DNA of 64,000 bases from Manganibacter manganicus (GTDB lineage Bacteria; Pseudomonadota; Alphaproteobacteria; Rhizobiales; Rhizobiaceae). Both the position numbers and the translations under genes were made by a program. The notes below the pieces were generated by a model. The model saw nothing but the letters and a program-made list of their open reading frames with translations, ran no database searches and was not told the DNA's origin. Below are positions 1-6,008 of the stretch, in pieces. The stretch spans positions 1 through 64,000 of the forward strand of contig NZ_MDET01000023.1 in NCBI RefSeq assembly GCF_002075885.1, written 5' to 3'. Each line of letters starts with the position of its first letter. The first letter of the stretch is position 1.

Positions 1-23
1 CGCCTTTATCAACCAAAGACAGC
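1..23 (+). repeat. IS left terminal inverted repeat
   Basis: Bases 1-23 (cgcctttatcaaccaaagac then agc) are the exact reverse complement of 1168-1190. The repeat may extend to the left of the window. Confidence 0.9.
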
Positions 24-84
24 AATATCGTTGTGATCCCGCACTTTTCATGCGATTCTTCCGGCTGGTCTGAAGGAGATGAAA

Positions 85-1182
85 ATGCCTGAAACGATGC
101 TTGCGGCGCTATCTAACATTCGGACCGTCGAAGACATGATTTTGGCGTTCCGTAGTGAAGATCATTGTCGTCGGCTGCTGGAAAGCATGGTGTGGCCGGA
201 TGGCAGGATTTGTCCCGCCTGCGGTTACAAGCGCTCGATCGCGATCGCCGGCCGGGATGTGGGTAAGCGGCGCGCCCGACCGGGGCTGTATCAGTGCTCG
301 AGCGGCGACTGCCGGTTCCAATTCACAGTGACAACGCACACGCCTCTGCACTCCACGAAGCTTCCTCTACGGGTCTGGCTGAAGGCCATGTGGTTGATGC
401 TGCAATCGGACAAGGGCATGTCCTCGGTGCGCTTGGCCGAAGCTCTCGGAGTGAGTCAGCCAACGGCCTGGCGGATGGGACATGCGCTGCGTCTCATGGT
501 GGCGCGGGAGCATATGCTCGACGGTACGGTGGAGATTGATCATTTTCATCTTGGCGGAAGACCCAGAAAGCATCCCGATGACCAGCCTTCGGGAAGAGGC
601 CGGAAAGGTCAGGCGAACACGCAGAAAACACCGGTGATGGCAATGGTGCAGCGATCGAGTGACATCACGCCGGGCACGCTTGCCGGTGACGCGCGTGCTG
701 CGGTCGTTACCGGCCTCTCGGTGCGAGCAAGCGAACGCGTCATTGAGGCGCAGATCGACTTGGGATCTCATTTGATGAGCGACGAGTGGAAGGCATTCCT
801 CGCTATTGGCCAGAGCTTTGCCAAGCATGAGACCGTGAAGCATTCCGACGGTGAATACGTCCGTGACGCTGTCCACGTCAATTCGGTTGAAGGGTTCAAT
901 TCTCGTGTCCGCCGTACTATCGTCGGCGTCTTTCATCATATCAGCCCGCAGCATGCCGACCTGTATTTCCATGAGATCGGCTTCCGCTGGTCGCAGCGCA
1001 TCGTCATCGGCAATGCGGTCCGCAAAACGCGGCGTGGCCGCCAAACCATCCGGACACTTTGGTCACGCGTGCCGCCGGCACTGCAGTTAGCGAGCGTCTT
1101 TCGCGCCGCAACGGGACGTCAAATGCGCCGAAGCCCGGATGGCGGAATTATCATCAAATCAGCCGTAGCTGTCTTTGGTTGA
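85..1182 (+). CDS. IS1595-family (ISXO2-like) transposase
   Basis: DDE-type transposase of 365 residues that moves the surrounding insertion sequence. In numbering from the upstream ATG at 79, an N-terminal zinc ribbon has cysteines near 45, 48, 73 and 78, followed by a helix-turn-helix-like stretch. The catalytic domain begins at the EIDHFHLGG motif (first acidic residue D154) and continues through SDEWKAF to the conserved HVNSVEGFNSRVRR and VGVFHHIS region typical of ISXO2-like enzymes. The ATG at 85 is preferred because the Shine-Dalgarno AAGGAG (73-78) directly abuts the ATG at 79 and is better spaced for 85. Length is normal and I see no frameshift. Confidence 0.88.
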   Translation: MPETMLAALSNIRTVEDMILAFRSEDHCRRLLESMVWPDGRICPACGYKRSIAIAGRDVGKRRARPGLYQCSSGDCRFQFTVTTHTPLHSTKLPLRVWLKAMWLMLQSDKGMSSVRLAEALGVSQPTAWRMGHALRLMVAREHMLDGTVEIDHFHLGGRPRKHPDDQPSGRGRKGQANTQKTPVMAMVQRSSDITPGTLAGDARAAVVTGLSVRASERVIEAQIDLGSHLMSDEWKAFLAIGQSFAKHETVKHSDGEYVRDAVHVNSVEGFNSRVRRTIVGVFHHISPQHADLYFHEIGFRWSQRIVIGNAVRKTRRGRQTIRTLWSRVPPALQLASVFRAATGRQMRRSPDGGIIIKSAVAVFG

Positions 1183-1190
1183 TAAAGGCG
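1168..1190 (-). repeat. IS right terminal inverted repeat
   Basis: Exact reverse complement of bases 1-23. It overlaps the last codons of the transposase gene, so the IS has almost no non-coding DNA at its right end. Confidence 0.9.
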
Positions 1191-1232
1191 GAGCAATCGA
1201 ACTAGAACATAGAGTGAACATTAGAGATCGCC

Positions 1233-1580
1233 ATGAAACAGACTGGAAAACTCGATTATCTCGAACTGCCGGCGACGGGTGCTACACTGGATAGCGTCAA
1301 GGCGTTCTATAGCGAGGCATTCGCCTGGTCCTTCACCGATTATGGCCCGACCTATTCGGCTTTCAGCGAAGGCCTCGACGGTGGTTTCCAAGCCGATGGC
1401 GGCGAGGCGCCGCAAAAGCCCCTGCCGGTGCTTTACGCGCCGGAACTGGAAGAATGTCTTCAGGCGGTAGAACGCGCAGGCGGCGCCGTCGTGCGGCCGA
1501 TCTTCAGCTTTCCGGGCGGACGGCGCTTCCACTTTGCTGATCCGGCCGGAAATGTGCTGGCCGTGTGGAGCGAGAAATAG
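1233..1580 (+). CDS. VOC family protein (glyoxalase/bleomycin-resistance fold)
   Basis: A 115-residue protein with the single-module vicinal oxygen chelate pattern: an N-terminal strand (LDYLELPA), a helix with AFYSEAFAW, a central strand pair, and a C-terminal FHFADPAGNVLAVW motif of the type usual in small VOC proteins. Members act as dimers on varied small substrates (lyases, dioxygenases, resistance proteins), so no substrate can be named. It lies 42 bp beyond the IS and upstream of tRNA-Gln. Its promoter region may have been altered by the IS insertion. Confidence 0.8.
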   Translation: MKQTGKLDYLELPATGATLDSVKAFYSEAFAWSFTDYGPTYSAFSEGLDGGFQADGGEAPQKPLPVLYAPELEECLQAVERAGGAVVRPIFSFPGGRRFHFADPAGNVLAVWSEK

Positions 1581-1727
1581 GGCCAGCCGAATTACAACCT
1601 GACGGCATCCGGCGGCATCAATCGAAAATATGTGGAAAGCCGTGACGATTGATCAGCCGGAACGGCTTCCAGAGACGGAAATCGTAGTCTATAAGGCCGC
1701 CCTGTAATCGACTCGCCGTCGATCCGT

Positions 1728-1802
1728 TGGGGCGTCGCCAAGCGGTAAGGCAACGGTTTTTGGTACCGTCATTCCCAGGTTCGAATCCTGGCGCCCCAGC
1801 CA
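1728..1802 (+). tRNA. tRNA-Gln (anticodon TTG)
   Basis: Cloverleaf read by hand: acceptor stem tggggcg (1728-1734) pairs with cgcccca (1792-1798), the D stem is gcc/ggc, the anticodon stem acggt/accgt encloses tttTGgt with anticodon TTG, and the T arm contains ggttcgaatcc. Discriminator G1799 is followed by an encoded CCA (1800-1802). The last 17 bases form part of the 20-bp core at which the 18-kb element has integrated. The gene remains complete. Confidence 0.97.
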
Positions 1803-1805
1803 TGC
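1786..1805 (+). other. attL core of the integrated element
   Basis: tcctggcgccccagccatgc occurs here, covering the 3' end of tRNA-Gln, and again identically at 19849-19868. This direct repeat of a tRNA 3' end is the expected signature of tyrosine-integrase insertion. Confidence 0.93.
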
Positions 1806-1832
1806 CTTAAAAACATAAGAAAAACAACGGCT

Positions 1833-1858
1833 TACACGAAAATCAATTTTCTGGTGTA
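1833..1858. repeat. Imperfect palindrome next to attL
   Basis: TACAC-GAAAAT-CA-ATTTTC-TG-GTGTA reads as an inverted repeat (1833-1843 with 1846-1858). It lies between the attL core and the arm-type repeat, where recombinase or accessory proteins would bind. Function is inferred from position only. Confidence 0.5.
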
Positions 1859-1860
1859 GG

Positions 1861-1876
1861 GCATTCTAGGTCAGTC
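1861..1876 (+). repeat. Arm-type direct repeat, left copy
   Basis: gcattctaggtcagtc is found here and identically, in the same orientation, at 19762-19777, at the two inner borders of the element. Probable integrase arm-binding site; a related TTTAGGT follows at once. Confidence 0.7.
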
Positions 1877-2096
1877 GTTTAGGTGCCCTAATTTGTGGAA
1901 AACCGGGTGTAGTCATGCCGCTTGTCGCCGGGCATCGACTTGTTCCAATTTCGTGCGCCTGTTTCACTGCTTATTAAGCATTCGCTGAGATACGGTTTAT
2001 TCACCAAGGATTTTAAGAGGTCTGAAATTGCCCGTTGTTAGGTTGAGCCACGGTTCGAAAAGAGACCGTTGGTATTGACACATAGGGGCTTGGAAC

Positions 2097-2288
2097 ATGA
2101 ACAACCTTCTCAATCGTTTTTTCAAAGATGAATCCGGCGCGACGGCTATTGAATATGGCCTGATCGCGACGCTGATCGCAGTTGCCATTATCACCGGTGC
2201 AACTGCGCTTGGCAGCGCACTTGGCACGAAGTTCACCGATCTCGGCACTTGTCTTGGTGATCCTACCAGCACCAACACTGCTTGTTAG
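2097..2288 (+). CDS. Flp/Fap-type class IVb pilin
   Basis: A 63-residue prepilin. A short charged leader with KDESG is followed by ATAIEYGLIATLIAVAIITG, the hallmark hydrophobic helix of Flp pilins with the conserved glutamate and tyrosine. A TadV/CpaA-type prepilin peptidase would cut after the glycine. Known relatives polymerise into tight-adherence pili built by a tad/cpa locus, which is not in this window. The gene lies inside the integrated element, 290 bp from attL, and has its own terminator. It is therefore cargo, possibly a moron acquired from a host. A role in altering host pili or phage receptors is speculative. The C-terminus holds two cysteines that could form a disulfide. Confidence 0.88.
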   Translation: MNNLLNRFFKDESGATAIEYGLIATLIAVAIITGATALGSALGTKFTDLGTCLGDPTSTNTAC

Positions 2289-2325
2289 TAAAGATTTGAA
2301 TGCCCCTGCCCAGGGGTGACAACTG

Positions 2326-2357
2326 GGGGCTGCTTTCGGGCGGCCCCTCTTTTTTTG
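2326..2357 (+). terminator. Intrinsic terminator after pilin gene
   Basis: An 8-bp stem (2326-2333 with 2340-2347, one G-T pair) and tttcgg loop are followed by tcttttttt. This isolates the pilin gene from the next gene. Confidence 0.85.
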
Positions 2358-2462
2358 CCGCCATTCATTCCCCTGCCTTCGCCACCTCATAACTATTGCG
2401 CTTCGGCTTGATTTAATGCCGAAGGTCGTCAACATGACTTAACCTAAACCATTGAGGATTTC

Positions 2463-2807
2463 ATGCCTGTTCGCCATCTCGTCGCCGTAGCTATTCCAGC
2501 TCTTGCACTAACCGCCTGCGTTCAAACGTCCGGGGTCATGCAGCTAGGGCCAAACACTTATTCCGTGGTCACTTCTGACGAGATTGGCGGCGTTATCGGA
2601 GCAAAAAAGTCTGGGTTGCAAGAAGCTGCCACCTACTGCGCCGGAAAGGGGCGGGAAATGGTTGCGATGCAGTCTAAATCCGATGTTCGGAAAGATTTCG
2701 TAGGCGACGATATTGGGCACCACGATCTGACTTTCCGGTGTCTCCCGAAAGGGATATCCCAAAAGCCTGTGGTTGGCGGGTATGAGGCCGCTCTTATCGT
2801 TCAATAG
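2463..2807 (+). CDS. Small predicted lipoprotein, element cargo
   Basis: A 114-residue protein with a signal peptide ending in a lipobox, LALTAC, with C19 as the likely lipidated residue. It should be anchored in the cell envelope. The mature part is about 95 residues with two further cysteines and no domain I recognise. It follows the pilin gene on the same strand and ends at a strong terminator. Phage-encoded lipoproteins sometimes exclude superinfecting phages or block receptors. Here that is only a positional suggestion. It could equally be a host-derived passenger. Confidence 0.7.
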   Translation: MPVRHLVAVAIPALALTACVQTSGVMQLGPNTYSVVTSDEIGGVIGAKKSGLQEAATYCAGKGREMVAMQSKSDVRKDFVGDDIGHHDLTFRCLPKGISQKPVVGGYEAALIVQ

Positions 2808-2852
2808 GTTCGCTTGAGTTGATGCTGGTCAAGCGATGAACGCGCAATAGTA

Positions 2853-2881
2853 AAAGCCCGCCGGGGTTAGCGGCGGGCTTT
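2853..2881. terminator. Bidirectional intrinsic terminator
   Basis: A perfect 10-bp stem, aaagcccgcc (2853-2862) and ggcgggcttt (2872-2881), has A and T tracts on its two sides. It sits between the converging lipoprotein gene and the leftward 66-residue gene and can stop both transcripts. Confidence 0.9.
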
Positions 2882-2900
2882 GGTAGATCGGCGGGGCCAA

Positions 2901-3101
2901 TTAATAGGCGCTTAGAAACTCGCCGCCATCTTCGGCATAATCCGTCCAAGCTAGATATTCGTCTTTGAACGCCTGCAACGATGGTTCGGCCTTGATCGCA
3001 TCGGCAATCCCGCGCCGGAGTTCATCACCGCCGATCTTGCCAGTTTTATAATCTTCAAGCGGCCACCGGAACGGAATCGGAATTTCTTTAGGCAACGTCA
3101 T
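2901..3101 (-). CDS. 66-residue protein coupled to the ADP-ribosyltransferase-like gene
   Basis: Unrecognised small acidic-leaning protein. Its ATG overlaps the stop of the upstream gene by one base (TAATG at 3103-3099), so the two are translationally coupled and probably act together. No signal peptide or membrane segment is seen. By position it could be an immunity or antitoxin partner, or an accessory subunit, of the upstream protein. The sequence gives no direct proof. Confidence 0.65.
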   Translation of the reverse strand: MTLPKEIPIPFRWPLEDYKTGKIGGDELRRGIADAIKAEPSLQAFKDEYLAWTDYAEDGGEFLSAY

Positions 3102-3931
3102 TATGCGGCCTCTCGCGTTTTCGGCATCACCGATTCTATTTCGATTGCATCGTCGTCTAGATACACCGCATCCACGACGATTTCGGCCTCGTTGCGCTCG
3201 CCGAAACAGGCCAAGGCATCTAACTTCTGGATTTCGAGTTTACCTATCACCCCATCAACACCAAATCGCCGAGCGAACCATTCCGCGCGGTCGCGATCAA
3301 GGGACCACGAATAACCGCCTATATGGTCTTCAGATTCGCAGCCGCGATAAATAGTCAGGACTTCCGGCAAGGCATCATAGGCGCGCCGGTCCGCCGCGCT
3401 CATTATGCCTCGAAGCCCTTTCCGAAATCCCCCATTTGGTGCGTAAGCGTGTGACCAAATTTCGGCCCATTCATCAAATGAGTCCAAAGGGCCTTCAGAA
3501 TCACGCCACACGTCACCAACAAGTGACCATAGTTTCGAGATTCCAGCGGCCCGAATGATACGCAATAAAGCGTTCACTCGATAGGGTCGGTGATGGGTAA
3601 AAACGTATTCCCCCCATCGGCGATTATTCCATGCCTGCTCGGCAAATGCGGTTTTCTCTCGAATGGTAGCGTGTATGTGAGCAGGCCCTGCCGGCCAAAT
3701 AGTGCCATCTGGGAACGTCAATTCTGGCCGCGCTAATGTAGCTTCGAAAGCAATGTCACGATAAAGAGGATGATCGAACACCATGCCCATTCTGCCATCC
3801 GCGACATACTCGTGAAGATCAGGGGCAAGGCCGGTAAGATCGGCATCGCGGGCGAGTATACCGCGAAACGTGTATGAATATGAATTGGACGAATTTGCCA
3901 GCGCGGCCGGCACAGTGCTATTATTGCTCAT
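3101..3931 (-). CDS. Predicted ADP-ribosyltransferase-like protein
   Basis: A 276-residue protein of unknown N-terminal fold (1-185). Its C-terminal region resembles the R-S-E class of ADP-ribosyltransferases: strand LTIYRG with R196, then GYSWS with S208/S210 followed by a helix (DRDRAEWFARRF), then a late NEAEIVV strand with an ExE pair at E248/E250. Enzymes of this class transfer ADP-ribose from NAD to a target. The distance from R196 to the serine motif is only 12 residues, much shorter than in classical toxins, so the assignment is tentative. A GGAG Shine-Dalgarno precedes the ATG. It is coupled to the 66-residue gene. Possible roles are host takeover, defence or toxin. Confidence 0.5.
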   Translation of the reverse strand: MSNNSTVPAALANSSNSYSYTFRGILARDADLTGLAPDLHEYVADGRMGMVFDHPLYRDIAFEATLARPELTFPDGTIWPAGPAHIHATIREKTAFAEQAWNNRRWGEYVFTHHRPYRVNALLRIIRAAGISKLWSLVGDVWRDSEGPLDSFDEWAEIWSHAYAPNGGFRKGLRGIMSAADRRAYDALPEVLTIYRGCESEDHIGGYSWSLDRDRAEWFARRFGVDGVIGKLEIQKLDALACFGERNEAEIVVDAVYLDDDAIEIESVMPKTREAA

Positions 3932-3953
3932 TGAGATATCTCCTTTGATTGAG
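3930..3953 (-). promoter_or_regulatory. Candidate operator upstream of the ART-like gene
   Basis: Two ATTGAG copies (3930-3935 and 3948-3953, the second within TGATTGAG) lie at the start codon and ribosome-binding site. The same hexamer or its complement recurs upstream of two other leftward units of the element (4528-4544 and 5008-5027). Confidence 0.4.
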
Positions 3954-3969
3954 CATTGACGGGGTTATT

Positions 3970-4007
3970 TCAAAAGCCTGCCGGGCGGTTGCAGCCGTCC
4001 GGTGGGC
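3970..4007 (-). terminator. Intrinsic terminator after 167-residue gene
   Basis: A 13-bp stem with three G-T pairs (4007-3995 with 3988-3976) is followed on the minus strand by TTTTG. It would end the transcript of the 4525-4022 gene before the ART-like unit, making the latter a separate transcription unit. Confidence 0.65.
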
Positions 4008-4021
4008 ATTGTCATTTCGGG

Positions 4022-4525
4022 CTATTCGCCCGTCACCTTCCATTGCGGGAAGGGTCGCCGAACCTGTTTATCTAACTGGTCCAGCATCTTTTGAAGGCGC
4101 GCATGTTCCTTGAACGCCTCCGATTTCACGAAATGATCGTGAAAGTCGGTGTTCTCGATTTCGCGTATCCGGTCGGTGATCTCCTTTCGTTTGTAGCGGT
4201 TGACAAAATTGGCAAGGTTTGAACCCGCATCTATGAGCAACGCCGCCATGCGCTCCGCGCGGCCGATTGAGCCGCGATAGGGGCCATCCGATTCGGCGTC
4301 GTATTCAGGATCATTATCGGTTTCGAATGTCGGCAGAGCGTCCGGCTTGATGCCCGCCCATTCGAGCAAATAATGAACCTCGCTCTGAAACGAGTCCAAA
4401 TTGTCCGCGATATATTCGCTGAACTTTTGCCGGGCGATCTTATCGGTCGGATCACCGGCCAGCTTTGCCGCTTCCGCTTTCCGTTCCCGATATGCACGCT
4501 GATATTCTGCGGGTGTCTTTGCCAT
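4022..4525 (-). CDS. Phage-type hypothetical protein, 167 residues
   Basis: Unrecognised protein. It opens with AEYQRAYRERKAE, an arginine- and lysine-rich helix of the sort found at the start of many small phage and plasmid proteins, followed by a mixed helical body and a charged coiled-coil-like C-terminus (KEHARLQKMLDQLDKQ). No signal peptide or membrane helix is present. A CTCAAT-N5-ATTGAG inverted repeat lies just upstream of its ATG and a terminator follows it, so it is probably monocistronic. A DNA-associated role is possible but not shown. Confidence 0.65.
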   Translation of the reverse strand: MAKTPAEYQRAYRERKAEAAKLAGDPTDKIARQKFSEYIADNLDSFQSEVHYLLEWAGIKPDALPTFETDNDPEYDAESDGPYRGSIGRAERMAALLIDAGSNLANFVNRYKRKEITDRIREIENTDFHDHFVKSEAFKEHARLQKMLDQLDKQVRRPFPQWKVTGE

Positions 4526-4527
4526 GT

Positions 4528-4544
4528 CTCAATTCCATATTGAG
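4528..4544 (-). promoter_or_regulatory. Candidate operator CTCAAT-N5-ATTGAG
   Basis: Perfect 6-bp inverted repeat immediately upstream of the 167-residue gene, using the same half-site as those near 3930-3953 and 5008-5027. Confidence 0.45.
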
Positions 4545-4584
4545 CCATAGATATAACATTTAACTGTTAAATGTCAATAGCCAA

Positions 4585-4923
4585 TCAAGCTGCCTCCACC
4601 ATTGCCCTCGCCGGGAACACGCCAGCATCCCACAAGGTCCACTGGATTTGATCGCGCTCGTAAAGGCCGGTGTGGGGATCACGGTCCATTTCCGCCAGCC
4701 CCACTATCAGGCTCATTCCCTGCCGGCGCTTGGTGAAGGCAGGATCAAGGACGCGCCCGCCTTCGATCTTCGCGCACCAAAGGGCCGAAGCCAGATTGAA
4801 TTGCAGGGTCGGGCTAACCGGGCGCTCCGGGTGATGGTCGGTCGGCTTGCCGGTATTGAGAATGGCCGTCAGCCGGGAAACGGTCGTGTCGTAGCAAGTG
4901 TCAGTGAGATAGATCGTGCTCAT
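4585..4923 (-). CDS. Hypothetical protein, 112 residues
   Basis: Unrecognised. The ATG at 4923 (MSTIYLTDTCYDTT) is preferred over an upstream ATG because GAGG lies at normal spacing before it and the extra N-terminus would run through an inverted repeat. The protein is soluble and of mixed composition, with a central LQFNLASALWCAKIEGGRVLDPAF and a tryptophan-rich end (IQWTLWDAGVF). It lies in the left-end leftward cluster of the integrated element, upstream of the 167-residue gene and downstream of a candidate operator. Confidence 0.6.
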   Translation of the reverse strand: MSTIYLTDTCYDTTVSRLTAILNTGKPTDHHPERPVSPTLQFNLASALWCAKIEGGRVLDPAFTKRRQGMSLIVGLAEMDRDPHTGLYERDQIQWTLWDAGVFPARAMVEAA

Positions 4924-4959
4924 GTTTGGCCTCATAGGTTGTGTTACCCGCCAAACATG
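4921..4959. promoter_or_regulatory. 10-bp perfect inverted repeat over a start codon
   Basis: CATGTTTGGC (4921-4930) and GCCAAACATG (4950-4959) are perfect complements, 19 bp apart. One arm contains the ATG of the 112-residue gene and the loop holds its Shine-Dalgarno. It could be a protein-binding operator or an RNA hairpin that sequesters the start. Confidence 0.5.
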
Positions 4960-5007
4960 AATCAAACGATTCGTCGTTTCAAGTATGTTTTCAAATTAAT
5001 TTCAAGT

Positions 5008-5027
5008 CTCAATCAGTAATGATTGAG
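5008..5027 (-). promoter_or_regulatory. Candidate operator CTCAATCA-N4-TGATTGAG
   Basis: Perfect 8-bp inverted repeat about 85 bp upstream of the 112-residue gene, in an AT-rich stretch suited to a promoter. The half-site TGATTGAG also occurs at 3946-3953. Confidence 0.5.
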
Positions 5028-5075
5028 ATGTATTCTTGTTTTAGCGAAATCGTTATTTCGTTCTCTATAAGAAAA

Positions 5076-5099
5076 AAGCCGCCCATTTATGGGCGGCTT
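5076..5099 (-). terminator. Intrinsic terminator, leftward
   Basis: A perfect 9-bp stem AAGCCGCCC (5076-5084) and GGGCGGCTT (5091-5099) has a run of A on its left, i.e. a U tract for minus-strand transcripts. It would stop the structural operon, or any RNA from the gene-free stretch, before the left-end cluster. Confidence 0.8.
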
Positions 5100-5348
5100 A
5101 CACAACACATCATAAGAGATGAAAGGAAGGGAGGAATTACCTTCCTCATACTATTATAGCAATAAATTCATCGCTTGCAGGAATTTCTTGTAATTATTTT
5201 CGTCACCAATTACTCGGGCCTTCGGCCCTCCCACTCGCTTCGCTCGTGCGGGCGCTTACGCGCCCGGCTTTTTCTATCTTCTAGCCGGAAGAATCTTTTC
5301 TAATAATCATAATTATCTTTTTAATACATAATCCCCTGCGGAGATGAC

Positions 5349-5400
5349 TTTCCCCCTTGTTCTAACGATCAAAAGAAAGACCTTTAGAACAAGGGGGAAA
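5349..5400. repeat. 17-bp perfect inverted repeat
   Basis: TTTCCCCCTTGTTCTAA (5349-5365) and TTAGAACAAGGGGGAAA (5384-5400) are perfect complements with an 18-nt loop. A second 7-bp hairpin follows at once. There is no T tract, so it is not a simple terminator. Confidence 0.8.
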
Positions 5401-5785
5401 ATTCGACGTCCTGCGTCGAAGTGTTGAAGAGAATAGGTTTGTTAGACCGGCTAGGAGGCATCCATTGCCCTAGCCATAACTCCGATTCCTAGCCTTTCGG
5501 CTAATGCGGTTAGAAGGGCGCGAAGCCCTTCCGCACCATGCGCGACTTAACTCCAATCGCCACATGGCCGGCGTTGTGGTTGCTCATCCTGTGAGCTTTT
5601 CACATAGCGCCGTCTTTTTATGGCATCCATTTATGCATCGGGTGACACATGGGCGATAACCAAAATGGGGCGTCCGACGTTCTCCGCCGGGGAGCGATCC
5701 ATTCCGATCTTCCCTACGATCTGGCTATCTCATAGCGCCCGTCTAGATTCCGGGTATCGCCGTATATTTCTGGGCCAGTATTTAA

Positions 5786-5812
5786 GGCCACCCGATTAAC
5801 GGTCGGGTGGCC
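5786..5812 (-). terminator. Probable leftward terminator of the structural operon
   Basis: A 10-bp stem GGCCACCCGA (5786-5795) with TCGGGTGGCC (5803-5812) is followed on the minus strand by TTAAATA. It lies about 200 bp beyond the tape measure stop codon. The U tract is short, so efficiency is uncertain. Confidence 0.5.
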
Positions 5813-6008
5813 AGCCCCTTGTGTCGCCAATATTATCGGCATTGTGAGCGGGGATTTCAAGAGATAATTAGAACAAATTCGCTCTATTGTTTACTAGCCT
5901 TGCCAATATCGGCAGTAAACGGCCACCAGCGAGCGTTCTAAGCTTTTCTGATAGAGAACACCGGCCAAGGGCAAATGACTCTCCACGGTCTTCTATGGCC
6001 TTTTCTGG

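Larger units (their letters stand above)
1..1190 (+). mobile_element. IS1595-family insertion sequence
   Basis: One transposase gene sits between perfect 23-bp terminal inverted repeats (1-23 and 1168-1190). The transposase carries the zinc-ribbon and ISXO2-like catalytic domain typical of the IS1595 family. The left end coincides with the window edge, so the outermost bases of the repeat and any target duplication cannot be seen. Directly right of the element the sequence is gagcaatcga, where a duplication of about 8 bp would begin if the family rule holds. The frame is intact, so the element may be active. Confidence 0.88.
5100..6008. other. Gene-free, hairpin-rich stretch inside the element
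   Basis: No convincing gene is seen. Notable structures are GGGCC-TTC-GGCCC (5216-5228), CGGGCGC-ttac-GCGCCCG followed by TTTTT (5249-5273, a rightward terminator), a 17-bp perfect inverted repeat (5349-5365 with 5384-5400), TTCGACG-tcctg-CGTCGAA (5402-5420), GAAGGGC/GCCCTTC (5513-5531), and a 10-bp stem at 5786-5812. It may hold a structured RNA, a replication or packaging site, or remnants of lost genes. Confidence 0.6.

Noticed and set aside
1618..1803. Minus-strand frame of 61 codons
   Set aside because: It is antisense to tRNA-Gln; the GAPGFEPG-like translation is the familiar artefact of reading a tRNA backwards.
2075..2080. TTGACA as a -35 box for the pilin gene
   Set aside because: It lies only 16 bp before the start codon, so there is no room for a -10 box and leader.
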